Below, in pieces: positions 9,055 to 18,462 of a stretch of 41,053 nucleotides of DNA (position 1 is its first letter; the number at the start of each line of letters is the position of its first letter). Both the position numbers and the translations under genes were made by a program. Where the stretch lies: positions 1 to 41,053 of the forward strand of contig VGZH01000052.1 of the NCBI GenBank assembly GCA_016872645.1. Reading direction: 5' to 3'. The notes beneath the pieces were generated by a model that made no database searches, was not told the origin of the DNA, and saw only the letters and a program-made list of their open reading frames with translations. Source of the DNA: Planctomycetota bacterium. GTDB taxonomy: Bacteria; Planctomycetota; Planctomycetia; Planctomycetales; Planctomycetaceae.

Positions 9055-9972
9055 ATGAAGATCCTGGAAAATACATTCCGCTATGGCTTGCGAATGCTGA
9101 TGGCCGGAGCGGCCCTGCATGGACTGAGTACGATGACCTTGGCTGAGGATGTGCAATCGGCTGAGTTTCAGACTTCCAACGCATCGCGTGGCAAGCAAGT
9201 CGCGCTTGTCTCCGACGAACAGGCTCCCCCGCCCCCATCGGACGAGTCGCCAGCGCGAATCCAGAACCAAGGGCCCGGCGTGGCGCGGGTTCCCGGTTGC
9301 ACCAGCACAGCGTGTCAGAACGGCGTTTGCACGGTACGAGCGGGAGTTTGTGGACCGCTGGGCTGCGGTGCCAATGGCAGTCCGTCGTGTCCGAGTCGCG
9401 ACAATGGGCATTTCTCCGGCAACGGTTACGCGATGAACGATGTTGGCCAAACTTGGTGCGGAATTGGACATGCCACCCGACACGCCATGAAGAAGACGAT
9501 GGTACCAACCGTGCATGTGCTAGAGTGCGATTGGAACGATGAGATTGCGGATGGTTCGTCGCGAGGATCCGGCTACGGAAATGGAACGTGTCCGGAGTAT
9601 GGGCAGCAGAACGGTTCCCATTACTGCAGCTGGCTGCACGATCAATGGGACATGTTCAACGCTCACAACCGCCAGCAGGGCGAGATTCTGCGAGCACAAA
9701 TTCACGGCAAGCTCGCGTACTTTCATCCAATGGGAAACGGTGGCGAGGGAGTTCCTCCGTTCGGTTGTTATCACTTGGTCTATGCCGCGAATCCGGACTA
9801 CTCCGATCCGCGTGATAGCCAACTCTACGCGGCTCAGGGATATGGAGTTCCCATTTCGGTGCCTCTCGCACCGACCGTACGGCACACAATGAACTATTCG
9901 ACCGGCATGCCATCGAGTCGATTGACGCCGATCTCCAACGTCGTGCCGCCTCGTCGTGGACGTCACTGGTAG
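9055..9972 (+). CDS. Secreted protein of a planctomycete-type family, second of three
   Basis: This 305-aa protein starts at the ATG at 9055, with GGGAG upstream and a signal peptide ending near TLAEDVQ. An earlier in-frame start would place an unnatural leader in front. The N-terminal third is variable and Cys-containing (CTSTACQNGVCTVRAGVCG). The C-terminal half looks conserved and hydrophilic, with WLHDQWDMFNAHNRQQGEIL followed by an AYFHPMG region and a GCYHLVYA segment, then VPLAPTVRH. I recall similar sequences only as hypothetical proteins of planctomycetes; that is memory, not a search. No catalytic motif is recognised. The gene lies between two other secreted Tyr/Pro-rich proteins (61-nt and 50-nt gaps), suggesting joint export and a shared cell-surface role. 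Confidence 0.8.
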   Translation: MKILENTFRYGLRMLMAGAALHGLSTMTLAEDVQSAEFQTSNASRGKQVALVSDEQAPPPPSDESPARIQNQGPGVARVPGCTSTACQNGVCTVRAGVCGPLGCGANGSPSCPSRDNGHFSGNGYAMNDVGQTWCGIGHATRHAMKKTMVPTVHVLECDWNDEIADGSSRGSGYGNGTCPEYGQQNGSHYCSWLHDQWDMFNAHNRQQGEILRAQIHGKLAYFHPMGNGGEGVPPFGCYHLVYAANPDYSDPRDSQLYAAQGYGVPISVPLAPTVRHTMNYSTGMPSSRLTPISNVVPPRRGRHW

Positions 9973-10022
9973 ACACAAGAGCAAATGGCAAACGGGCACA
10001 GCCCGCAAGAAGGGATCGAGTC

Positions 10023-10775
10023 ATGAGTCGAACATTTCTCAAGAGACTACGCTTGGCCGGAATGTGCTTGCTGGCGTTGGCATCGGTACCAACCAGTCGG
10101 GCGAACGAATCGTGTCCGCCGTGTCCACAGCAGTGCCCGTCCTGTCCGGGATATGCTCGCACGAATAGTCACGAATGCTGCCTGACTCCGATCGTGAATT
10201 GGGCATTGTGCTGTGACTATTACATTCTGCCGCCAGATTACGGCTGGAATGCTCCGGTCAAAGTGCCGGTCGTGCGGCGCGGCGTGACCTATGATCGCTA
10301 TTGGCCGGAGCAATGGCACGGGACCGGCTCACCGGTGGCCGGGCAGTATCGCACCTATTCGCAGGTGTACTCGCCAACCGACACCACTCAACTAGGCTAC
10401 ATCTACCAACAGGTACCCTATTGGCAACCGGCCAATCGTTTGCCACCTCCACCCGTGCCGTCGCAGTGGCATGTGCGCGAGCCTCATCGTGGCTATCGCG
10501 GCCGTTGGCATGGCTATTATACGCCAATCCATCACCATCAATCCACGAACCTGCATTACTGGGTTGAGCCTCTGGACAATCGAAACTGGACTCAACCGAT
10601 GCCGGCAGCGCGACCGGCAGGACCAGTCGGATGTCCTCCAGCTCCCGAGCCGAACCCGGCACCGAAAAAGCTCGAACCCGAAGCGGCCGAGCCGACTCCA
10701 CCGCTTCCGGCCCCACCCGTGGAAGGCAAGACCGCGGCGAGAACCAAATCGCGATTGACATCGATGCTTCGCTAG
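10023..10775 (+). CDS. Secreted Cys/Pro-rich protein, third of three
   Basis: This 250-aa protein has a signal peptide (LLALASVPTSRANE) followed immediately by a Cys/Pro cluster, CPPCPQQCPSCPG, and then by further Cys residues (HECC, WALCCDYY). The middle is rich in aromatic residues and Pro. It includes HYWVEPLD and a His run, HHHQS. The C-terminal 50 residues are a Pro/Ala/Glu spacer (PAPEPNPAPKKLEPEAAEPT). The paired-Cys head suggests disulphides or metal binding outside the cytoplasm, and the Pro-rich tail suggests a flexible or cell-wall-associated end; both are inferences. It is the last of three secreted genes and is followed by a long hairpin. No homologous family of known function is recognised. 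Confidence 0.8.
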   Translation: MSRTFLKRLRLAGMCLLALASVPTSRANESCPPCPQQCPSCPGYARTNSHECCLTPIVNWALCCDYYILPPDYGWNAPVKVPVVRRGVTYDRYWPEQWHGTGSPVAGQYRTYSQVYSPTDTTQLGYIYQQVPYWQPANRLPPPPVPSQWHVREPHRGYRGRWHGYYTPIHHHQSTNLHYWVEPLDNRNWTQPMPAARPAGPVGCPPAPEPNPAPKKLEPEAAEPTPPLPAPPVEGKTAARTKSRLTSMLR

Positions 10776-10801
10776 TCCTGCAAATCACCTGGTGAACTGT
10801 T

Positions 10802-10856
10802 GAGGGGGTAACACGGTGACGGTGGCGATTCTGCCGCTGCACCCTGTCACCCCCTC
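10802..10856 (+). terminator. Probable terminator after the secreted-protein genes
   Basis: An 8-bp perfect outer stem (10802-10809 with 10849-10856) is extended inward by a second, imperfect stem, and is followed by a short CTTTT tract. It lies 27 nt after the stop of the gene ending at 10775 and before the next gene. A bidirectional or regulatory hairpin is possible, since the T-run is short. Confidence 0.5.
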
Positions 10857-10916
10857 TGTGCTTTTGACAAAATGATCGGTGATGTGTTTTCGACGTCCCA
10901 TCATGAAGTCCGCACC

Positions 10917-13067
10917 ATGCATCGCCAAGCTTTAATCGCCTGGCTAATGATCCTGCTGCAAGCGGCGATGTTCTGGTACATGTCGGAAACAATCGTGTTT
11001 CCGATACTGGTCGCCGTGATCAGTTCGCCTGCCTTGTGGTGGCGACATCGGTGGCAGATCTCATCGGCGTCTTTGCCATGGATTGACTTGGCGGTCGCGA
11101 TTGTCTGCGCCTTGCAGTGGAATCTCGCGCCGTATGAACCGCCGACAATGACCACTGTCTTGAACTACCCACTGGTGCATGCGGCTGGTCAATTCTTCTT
11201 GCTTGTTCAGGTGGCACGATTGTGGGCCAGCCGCTCCGACCGCCCGATGCCGATTTATCTGCCGTTGCTGGCAGTCATAGTTTTTATCTGTCTGGGCGAC
11301 GTGCAACTCTCGAAAACAGGTCGCATGCGGCGCATGCATCAGCGAGCGACATTAGCCTTGGTCGGACTTTCCTGCGCCTACTACTCGATGGCGAGGCGAC
11401 GTCAGGAATCGCAGTCAACTTCAGTTCGGTGGGTCCGTCCGACAGCAAGCGTGGCCATATTGGCGATTTGCGTGGTGAGCACTCGTGCCGGCAATGAGTG
11501 GCTGTTGGAAAAATGGTCGGACATCGAAAACTTCCTGCGCGGTTCCGAAACGCGTCCGGCTGCGGGACGACAAAATGTCCTGATTGGTTTTTCGGGGCAG
11601 GCTCCGTTGGGATCAATCCAGTTTCTGCGTTCGTCGCTGGATGAACAAATCGCGATGCGAGTCATTTCGGATCGAGCGCCGGGTTACTTGCGCGGCGCGG
11701 TCTTTGAACGCTACACGCTTCGTGGTTGGGAATCGCACAGCGACTGGATTCCGATCAGCCGCAGTCGGAAGGCTGTGCCAACACCGAATCGATCGGCTGC
11801 GGCGATTCATGCACCGAGTTCTGCACAGTCCGTATTTCTGCTACGCGAGAATTTCGCGAGCAATCTGCGGCCGGTCACGATTTGGCGCGCACCGTCGATG
11901 GACCAGTTTACTTTCTTGCCGTTGACCACATCGCAGTTGGAAGCTCCGATCGACATCCTGAACTTCGATCGCCACAGCGTGGTCAGTACGGACAATATGC
12001 CGCCGGAGGCCAAGCTCACAGCCTGGGTACCCGATCCATCCGGACTCAACCCCTTCGAACCAATTGTCCAACCGATGTTGTGGGAAACCGGAACGCCGTT
12101 GAATTTGGATCGGCAGGTCACAATGACGGCCAAGCTACGGTTGCAACAAGTCCCCGAGCAGTTGACCACGAACCCAAATCTCCTGCAACTCGCGACAAAG
12201 GTGTTTGAAGGCTGCAAATCGCCGAGCGAAAAACTCACGGCAATCCAGAATTACTTTGCAAAATGGCACTACTCAACCAGCGTCGAAATCCCACCGATGA
12301 TCGATCCGATGTTGTATTTCCTGCTGGAGAAGCCGGCGGCGAACTGCGAGTTCTTTGCCAGCGGCACAGCCATTTTGTTGCGAATCGCCGGGATTCCATG
12401 CCGCTACGTCACCGGTTTTTCCGGAGGAGAATACAACCTGCTCGGAAAATATTGGGTCGTGAGGCAGCGGGATGCTCACGCTTGGGTCGAAGCCTATGTA
12501 CCAAACGAGGGCTGGGTCATCGTGGACTCGACTCCGGCGGATCACATTCCAAAGGCCGTTACAAAGTTTGGGCTGTGGCAGTTGTGGGATGAACTCACTC
12601 TGCGAGGTCAGATAATTCGAACGGCGCTGGCCGCTGAAGGTTGGTCCAGCAAGTGGCGGGCATTGAAACTGGCTTTGCTTAGTTTTTTGAACACGATCCC
12701 CGGAGCATTGATGACTGGCGGATTACTGTTCTTAGCAGTTCGAAAGTTGAGGTTCGCTCGACGGAAAACAAATTCAAGACCACTCGAACCCACAGTCATC
12801 GAGTTACGACGCTTGTTGGATGAATTGGACCACCGGCTGAGACGGCTCAAGCTCGAACGCGCCGCTCACGAGACGCTGCACCAGTTCGCAGCGCGGCTGC
12901 ATCAGGCCGCGTCATCACACTCCATTTTGTCAGAAGCGGCGGAATGGTATCTCCACTATGCCGACACACGTTACGGCAGGCTCATGCACCCAGAAATTCT
13001 GAAAGCCCTCAGAATAGAATTACAGGCGGTGTGCGCTCGCCTAAGTGAACGACCGACGTCTCTGTAG
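10917..13067 (+). CDS. Membrane-anchored transglutaminase-like protein
   Basis: This protein is about 716 aa from the ATG at 10917; a start 15 codons earlier (10872) is also possible. The N-terminal part has several membrane helices (for example ALIAWLMILLQAAMFWYMS and residues around 110-140), like the DUF3488 region that precedes bacterial transglutaminase domains. The periplasmic transglutaminase core shows a Cys-His-Asp triad: Cys477 in PAANCEFFASG, His521 in RDAHAWVEAY and Asp537 in VIVDSTPADH. Another membrane helix follows (about 600-620), and the C-terminus is a charged helical DUF4129-like region. Such proteins often sit beside MoxR ATPase and DUF58 genes; these are absent here. Substrate is unknown: it may crosslink or cleave proteins or peptides in the envelope. 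Its end nearly meets the convergent ABC exporter gene. Confidence 0.9.
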   Translation: MHRQALIAWLMILLQAAMFWYMSETIVFPILVAVISSPALWWRHRWQISSASLPWIDLAVAIVCALQWNLAPYEPPTMTTVLNYPLVHAAGQFFLLVQVARLWASRSDRPMPIYLPLLAVIVFICLGDVQLSKTGRMRRMHQRATLALVGLSCAYYSMARRRQESQSTSVRWVRPTASVAILAICVVSTRAGNEWLLEKWSDIENFLRGSETRPAAGRQNVLIGFSGQAPLGSIQFLRSSLDEQIAMRVISDRAPGYLRGAVFERYTLRGWESHSDWIPISRSRKAVPTPNRSAAAIHAPSSAQSVFLLRENFASNLRPVTIWRAPSMDQFTFLPLTTSQLEAPIDILNFDRHSVVSTDNMPPEAKLTAWVPDPSGLNPFEPIVQPMLWETGTPLNLDRQVTMTAKLRLQQVPEQLTTNPNLLQLATKVFEGCKSPSEKLTAIQNYFAKWHYSTSVEIPPMIDPMLYFLLEKPAANCEFFASGTAILLRIAGIPCRYVTGFSGGEYNLLGKYWVVRQRDAHAWVEAYVPNEGWVIVDSTPADHIPKAVTKFGLWQLWDELTLRGQIIRTALAAEGWSSKWRALKLALLSFLNTIPGALMTGGLLFLAVRKLRFARRKTNSRPLEPTVIELRRLLDELDHRLRRLKLERAAHETLHQFAARLHQAASSHSILSEAAEWYLHYADTRYGRLMHPEILKALRIELQAVCARLSERPTSL

Positions 13068-13107
13068 CCTTGCTCTAACAACTCAGCGACACGCAAGCCG
13101 TGGCGAC

Positions 13108-15288
13108 TCACGTTGCTTTTCGAAGCGCTTCGGTCGGTGCTGTGTTGCTCGCAGGCTCAAACTTAATGACGTGTGGCGGGGCGATCGATGCGGACACATC
13201 GGATCCAGCCAACACGGGCCCGTCGATGCGGATCTCTGGCTGACAGTCCCCGGCAGGGCCTGAAATCTGAGCACGAAAGAGCCTCTGATACGCCGAACAA
13301 GATTGCAGTAATTCGTCATGCGACCCGACGGCGAGAAGCTGCCCCTGTTCCATGACCACGATCCGCGAGACAAACTCCAGAATCACAGGCTTCACCGCAT
13401 GCGTGATGAGAAACACCGTGCGCCCTTTGACAAAGTCTCCCAGGCACTGGTGGATCATCGATTCGCTCTGCGCGTCCACAGCGGACGTGGCTTCATCCAG
13501 AATCAAGATCGACGGATCAATCAGCAGCGCGCGAGCCAAAGCCACTCGTTGCCGTTGTCCTCCTGAAAGTCGACTGCCGCGCGGACCGACGCGTGTCGAA
13601 AACCCTTCCGGAAGTTGATCGAAGAACTGCGGTACTCGTGCCTTTTCGGCCGCGGCAAGCACTTCCGCATGAGTGGCGTCCGGTTTGCCGTAGCGAATGT
13701 TTTCGTAAATCGACTCGTCGAACAACAGTGTCTCTTGCGTGACCACGCCAATCTGATTGCGCAGATCGCGAAGCCGTACGTTGCGAATGTCGACGCCGTC
13801 AATCAACACCGAACCGGTGTTCGGGTCGTAGAACCTCGGCAGCAGATTAACCAGCGTTGACTTTCCGCTGCCATTCTCGCCAACCACGACCACCACTTCT
13901 CCCGCGGCGATTTTCAGCGACACGTCCGTGAGCGCGTTCGGCCGGTTGACCCCATCTGAGTCGTATTGAAACGAGACTTTCTTGAAGACAACGGATTGTG
14001 AGTGACGCGGCATCGGCTGCGGTTGTTCGGCCACCTTCAAAGCGGGCTGCCAATCGAGCACTTGGAAGATGCGCTGGGTCGCGGCGGAGGTGCGTTTAAG
14101 CTTCGTGTAGATCGATGACAACTTCCGCACTGGGTCGAGCGTGCCCGCCAACAAGGCATAAAACCACGACAAGTCTTCGATCGACAATGGTTCAGCGGCT
14201 AACTTGATGCCCCAGATCGAATCTTGGTGGCGGAGCACCAAGTACGCTCCTGGCAACAATGACACGCAAACGGCGAGTGTCAGCAACAACTCCGTGGTCG
14301 GACTGGTCAGCGAATCAATCTGCACGACTTTCATCGCCTGGTAGTAATAATCTTTGTTCTCGTGATGAAATCGCTGCCGATGCCGCCGCTCGCCGTTGAA
14401 AGAGATCACCACTTTCAGTCCATCGAAGGTCTCTTCCAACGATTTGTAGATGCGTGACATCCGCTCCATCATGTGATGGCTGGCTCGCTTCAACAGCAGG
14501 CCGTAGCGGTGAAAGATCACTCCCATCAACGGCACGCACACCATTGACAGCAGAGTGAGTTGCCAACTCACAAAAAATGCCACGAAAATACAGGCAAAGG
14601 CCTTGAGTGGCTCACGCACGATTCGCCCGCCGAGCAGATTCAGGCCGTCCGCAGCGATGCCGATGTCATTCGTGAATCGTGACATCAATTCCGATTTCCC
14701 GTGCCGCATCAACGTCTGGTAGTCCAAATTCAGCGCGTGCCGGAAGCAATCTTTCCGCAGCGCCATCACTGTCAATTCGACAACGCTGCCGACCAGCACC
14801 TCTTGAATGAAAACCGCGGTACCTTTGAGAGTCGTCCCAATCACCAGAATGGATAGGATCACGGCATAAGTTTTGAATTGATCGTTGGGAACCAAGGGGA
14901 TCACATGTCGACGAACCCAGCGAAACGCAACCAGCCGACGCGTGGCTGACTTGAGCTTGCCGGCGACACGATCCTGGCCTCGGCGAAGTTCTTTTTCTGA
15001 GGCAGATACCGTCCCACTCGGAAGTGCCCCAAATACATGAACCTCTAACTGTCGATCCAACTCGTCGAGCTCACGCTGGCGCTTGTCGATTTCAACTTCG
15101 CTGTTTTTGACTTCCAGTTCGACGTACTGCTGAAGGCTTTGATCTTGCAGCAGCACCTTTACGACCAGAAAGGTCAACGACAATGTACCCGCCCACAGCA
15201 CAGCGACAGCTAACGCAAACGCCGAGGATAAGTACAGCTTCCAACGGTGTTGCCAGAGATACGGCAGCAGTCTCGCGAATTGTTGCAC
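13108..15288 (-). CDS. ABC exporter, fused permease and ATPase (MsbA-like)
   Basis: The protein is 726 aa from a GTG at 15286-15288 with AAGGA 8 nt upstream; an ATG at 15324 would add 12 residues. The N-terminal membrane domain has about six helices. The ATPase domain has Walker A GENGSGKST, the signature LSGGQRQRVALARAL, Walker B LILDEATSAVD and the switch His in LITHAV, so it should be active. Two features are odd. A long charged helical insert lies between the first and second membrane helices (KNSEVEIDKRQRELDELDRQ onward, roughly 90 residues), and a tail of about 50 residues follows the ATPase domain. The family exports lipids, lipid A precursors, peptides or drugs as dimers; the substrate here is unknown. 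Confidence 0.93.
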   Translation of the reverse strand: MQQFARLLPYLWQHRWKLYLSSAFALAVAVLWAGTLSLTFLVVKVLLQDQSLQQYVELEVKNSEVEIDKRQRELDELDRQLEVHVFGALPSGTVSASEKELRRGQDRVAGKLKSATRRLVAFRWVRRHVIPLVPNDQFKTYAVILSILVIGTTLKGTAVFIQEVLVGSVVELTVMALRKDCFRHALNLDYQTLMRHGKSELMSRFTNDIGIAADGLNLLGGRIVREPLKAFACIFVAFFVSWQLTLLSMVCVPLMGVIFHRYGLLLKRASHHMMERMSRIYKSLEETFDGLKVVISFNGERRHRQRFHHENKDYYYQAMKVVQIDSLTSPTTELLLTLAVCVSLLPGAYLVLRHQDSIWGIKLAAEPLSIEDLSWFYALLAGTLDPVRKLSSIYTKLKRTSAATQRIFQVLDWQPALKVAEQPQPMPRHSQSVVFKKVSFQYDSDGVNRPNALTDVSLKIAAGEVVVVVGENGSGKSTLVNLLPRFYDPNTGSVLIDGVDIRNVRLRDLRNQIGVVTQETLLFDESIYENIRYGKPDATHAEVLAAAEKARVPQFFDQLPEGFSTRVGPRGSRLSGGQRQRVALARALLIDPSILILDEATSAVDAQSESMIHQCLGDFVKGRTVFLITHAVKPVILEFVSRIVVMEQGQLLAVGSHDELLQSCSAYQRLFRAQISGPAGDCQPEIRIDGPVLAGSDVSASIAPPHVIKFEPASNTAPTEALRKAT

Positions 15289-15387
15289 AGTGAAATCATC
15301 CTTGAAGCGACACTCCCGGCGCACCTCCGGCGTCCGGATGCAAGGAGGGGATTACAGCCCGATTGACAGCTGATTGTCCAGACGAAT

Positions 15388-16893
15388 TCAGCGAGGCACT
15401 TTCGTGCTCTGTACCACACCCTGCGCGGCTTCAAAGTAGACATAAGGCGACACGGCGGCGGCGATTCCCGGCTGTCGGCAGTAGTTGGGCCAACTGTGCC
15501 CTTTGCCGATCACAGGTGCAACGTCCAATTCGGAGACTTGCACGAGTCGGTCGCCCAGTTTTCGTTGATCCTTGCTCGTGAATCCTGTCCGAGCCAGCGC
15601 GCGGCTCGAAAAGGGCTTCCTCAACGGATACAGAGCCAACGCGTAATCGCATTCATTGCTCAAGTTGAGAAGGCATTCCACTCGGTTGAGCGCGCACCCA
15701 TAACGGTCATCGGGGTTGAGCCAATCGTGTTCGATGGCGGCCGCCGCCAAAACCACCCGAATCCGGTGTCCACAATCTGCGAGATTTCCGCGAGTTTGGC
15801 CGTGAACCGTCCCGCCGCCCAGCAAATGCAGACTGCTGGCAACGGTTCTCGCTCCCAAGCTGTGTCCGATCAAACTGACCGTCGTGGGGCCCGGCAACGA
15901 GCCGATCAGGTCAGCCAGATAAAAGCCGTTCAGTTCCGCGCGACTTCCCAGTACGCCGAAATCAAGACACGGAATCGCTGTCGACAATGGATTGTTCGGC
16001 ACCAGCGCGAATGGACCTTCACTGGGCCACGTGAAGTAAATGAAATTCAACGGCACTTGAGGACACGCTCCACGCAGCCAGCAATACGTGCATTCGGAGT
16101 CCTGCCAGACATCTTCCATCCGCGTGAAGCTGCCATGAGCCAGCACGCAGGTCGGAGCACCCGGAATCTGTCCAGCGATCAGCTGCTCTAAGCAAACCGG
16201 AACGTACTGACAATCCTGCGTGACCGCGTGACAGGTGAACCGGCAACTCAATCCGCACTTGTGATACGACTGACGGCAACACCGAGTGCTGACGATCCAA
16301 TATTTTACCGCGAGATTCGGGGCAGCGATCGGAGCTTGCAACTCCACGGTCGGAGGTACAGCCACTTTCGGAGCTGGCTCTTCTTCGAGCGGAGCAAACT
16401 TCAGCGTCGTGTGCGGCAAGTCTGGCTTCGACTCAGCCGACTCGAACTGACCACCGGGAGGCTGCCCTGGCAACGCTTCTTCGATGTTCGGATCACCCAA
16501 CGCGGCAGGCGCGGGGACGATCTTCGGAAATGCTGGTCGGTCCGGAGTTCCCTCGAACGCGACACCCGAAAACCGAATAGACGGGGTCGGCGTTTCGGCC
16601 TGCGGATCGACTTCTGCTTCCTGATTAACAACGGCTTCATCGGCTGCCGAAAGCTGGTCGGCTTTCCCAACCGGAGGAACGAGCATCTTCAGCTCATCCG
16701 AGGTCGAGACTTCTTGTTTCACCGGTTCATCAGGCAGCGGCGTGATCCCCGTCAGGACCGCATACGGTCGCCTGGTGGAAACCTGTTGCACGATCCGCTC
16801 GGTGCCGAGCAATCGGGGCAGACACACAAGGGAAGCCAGTGCCGCCAAAACCCAGATAATCCAAGGAGCGATACGTTGTTGTGAGAGCAACAT
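15388..16893 (-). CDS. Membrane-anchored alpha/beta hydrolase (DUF900-like)
   Basis: This 501-aa protein has one N-terminal membrane anchor (WIIWVLAALASLVCLPRLL). A low-complexity acidic/Pro linker spans roughly residues 40-190, and a C-terminal hydrolase domain follows. The domain has an oxyanion region after VLAHGSF, a segment YFTWPSEG, and the nucleophile elbow GHSLGARTV, matching DUF900-type esterases. A His in the final part (GKGHSWPNY) is the likely catalytic His. Several Cys residues (STRCCRQSYHKCGLSCRFTC, then VTQDC) precede the hydrolase core and may form disulphides if this part is outside the cytoplasm. Ester substrate unknown. The start ATG lacks a strong ribosome site. The gene is minus strand, upstream of the ABC exporter gene by about 100 nt, so the two could be co-transcribed. 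Confidence 0.85.
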   Translation of the reverse strand: MLLSQQRIAPWIIWVLAALASLVCLPRLLGTERIVQQVSTRRPYAVLTGITPLPDEPVKQEVSTSDELKMLVPPVGKADQLSAADEAVVNQEAEVDPQAETPTPSIRFSGVAFEGTPDRPAFPKIVPAPAALGDPNIEEALPGQPPGGQFESAESKPDLPHTTLKFAPLEEEPAPKVAVPPTVELQAPIAAPNLAVKYWIVSTRCCRQSYHKCGLSCRFTCHAVTQDCQYVPVCLEQLIAGQIPGAPTCVLAHGSFTRMEDVWQDSECTYCWLRGACPQVPLNFIYFTWPSEGPFALVPNNPLSTAIPCLDFGVLGSRAELNGFYLADLIGSLPGPTTVSLIGHSLGARTVASSLHLLGGGTVHGQTRGNLADCGHRIRVVLAAAAIEHDWLNPDDRYGCALNRVECLLNLSNECDYALALYPLRKPFSSRALARTGFTSKDQRKLGDRLVQVSELDVAPVIGKGHSWPNYCRQPGIAAAVSPYVYFEAAQGVVQSTKVPR

Positions 16894-17237
16894 GGATGTG
16901 ACTCAGGCCGTCTGTTTGCGAGCGTCGTCAGCACCCTTCTGGTTTCAAACGCTCTAGTTATCGACGAAGACACAGTCTCGTCGGCGAGTTTCTCACCGAT
17001 TGCCGAGGACAGCACACGAGCACTTTTTGCAAGTCGCGCCGACGAAATCGGCAGCGGAAATCAAACCACCCTCGGAAACGTTACCGTCCGCAACATAGCT
17101 TGCATTTGGCGAGGTGTTGCGAAACTTTAACACTCACATCAAACAGACCGGCGCAGTTGTGACGATCAAATGGATCGCACCGAAGGCACTCACCGCACGT
17201 TCGTATTTTTCCGGGTGTTGACCGATGACGTCTTTGG
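16894..17237. other. Divergent intergenic region
   Basis: This 344-nt gap lies between the hydrolase gene (minus) and the flippase-like gene (plus) and should contain two promoters. I see no long open frame with protein-like composition, no RNA gene, and no clear hairpin with a T-tract. Imperfect inverted repeats around 16975-17020 (GTCTCGTCGGCGAG against CTCACCGATTGCCGAGGAC) are too weak to call. Confidence 0.35.
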
Positions 17238-18320
17238 ATGACAGCGATTCAAAAACCAAGGGGTGACTGCGTCGTGAAGGACTCAAGCACAGGCGACTCA
17301 GCCGGTTGGCGGCGACTTCGATCGTGGGCCAAATGGCCTTTTGCGGCAGCATTGATGACGTTCGTACTGTGGCGACATTGGGACAAGCTGCGACAGATCA
17401 CTGAACAAGCGTTGCATTGGCCTAGCATTGTGATGGCTCTCGGACTGTGCGGCGGTGCAATCGTGCTGACTTTTTTTCGCTGGTACTTTTTGGTCAAGGC
17501 ATTGGGGTTCGCGTTCACGATCCGCGATGCGCTGCGATTGGGATTCATCGGCTACCTCTTCAACTTCGTGGCACCTGGCTCGGTCGGAGGTGATGTGGTC
17601 AAAGCCACGCTGCTCGCGAAAGAACAATGCAACCGACGCACAACAGCCGTTGCGACCGTTCTACTGGACCGAATCCTGGGGATGCTCTCGCTGTTTTTGA
17701 TCGGTGCTTGGGCCGCCTGGCCACAGTGGACCGAGATTCGTGAACGAGCCGAACTCAAAGCACTTGTCGGTTTGCTGATCCTCGGCAGCGCGGCCGGGTT
17801 GGTCGGATTCGCACTGATGCTGATTCCAGCAGTGACTCGCTCGCCAGCCTGGCAGCACCTCGCTCGGCTACCGGTCGTCGGGCACATGGTCGCCGAGTTG
17901 GTCGAGGGGGTGCGGCTGTATCAATCACAGCGGCGAGTCCTGTTCATCGCGCTGGGAATCAGCTTCGTGGGACACTTTGGCACCATCTCGTCGTTCTATT
18001 TTAGTGCGAAAGCCATCAGCGGTGCGTCGTTGCTGCCGAGCTATGTTCAGCACTTGTTCTTCATCCCGGCAGCCGAGTTGGCCGGAATCGTTCCGATCAC
18101 TCCCGGTGGCGTCGGGCTTTTGGAAGAGGCTGTCAACGCGCTCTACAAACTCAACGGAGCCGCCGACGGTACCGGTATTCTGACGTGCCTGGCCTATCGA
18201 GCGGTCACTTTGGCCATCGCGCTGATCGGCGCGGCATGCTACTTGACGGCGCGCCGCGAAATAAACGAGGCACTGCACACAGAGCCCCACCAAGAGAATG
18301 CCGCGAACACCTCAACGTAG
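17238..18320 (+). CDS. Flippase-like membrane protein (LPG synthase TM / YbhN family)
   Basis: This 360-aa polytopic membrane protein has the hallmarks of the UPF0104/lysylphosphatidylglycerol synthase transmembrane family. These are a GYLFNFVAPGSVGGDVVKA segment in the first half, a following VLLDRILGMLSLFLIG helix, and a TPGGVGLLEEAVNALY segment in the second half. Around seven to eight helices are visible. Members are stand-alone membrane proteins linked to lipid or glycolipid translocation; the catalytic lysyl-transferase domain of MprF is absent. The ATG at 17238 is used; a GTG about 13 codons later is an alternative. It ends 142 nt before the SpeD gene in the same direction, so it could be linked to the polyamine cluster, but the gap allows a separate promoter. 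Confidence 0.9.
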   Translation: MTAIQKPRGDCVVKDSSTGDSAGWRRLRSWAKWPFAAALMTFVLWRHWDKLRQITEQALHWPSIVMALGLCGGAIVLTFFRWYFLVKALGFAFTIRDALRLGFIGYLFNFVAPGSVGGDVVKATLLAKEQCNRRTTAVATVLLDRILGMLSLFLIGAWAAWPQWTEIRERAELKALVGLLILGSAAGLVGFALMLIPAVTRSPAWQHLARLPVVGHMVAELVEGVRLYQSQRRVLFIALGISFVGHFGTISSFYFSAKAISGASLLPSYVQHLFFIPAAELAGIVPITPGGVGLLEEAVNALYKLNGAADGTGILTCLAYRAVTLAIALIGAACYLTARREINEALHTEPHQENAANTST

Positions 18321-18462
18321 GCCTCAAATTCGATTGCCGCACTGGCCTCGAGAGTCCAGTTCTCTTCCTTGTAGAGACAGCGAATGATTTAATGATTAGG
18401 TCAAATCTTGTCCGCTTCAGGGACGACTACAAGAAAACTTGCGAAGCGACGAACTACGCTGC

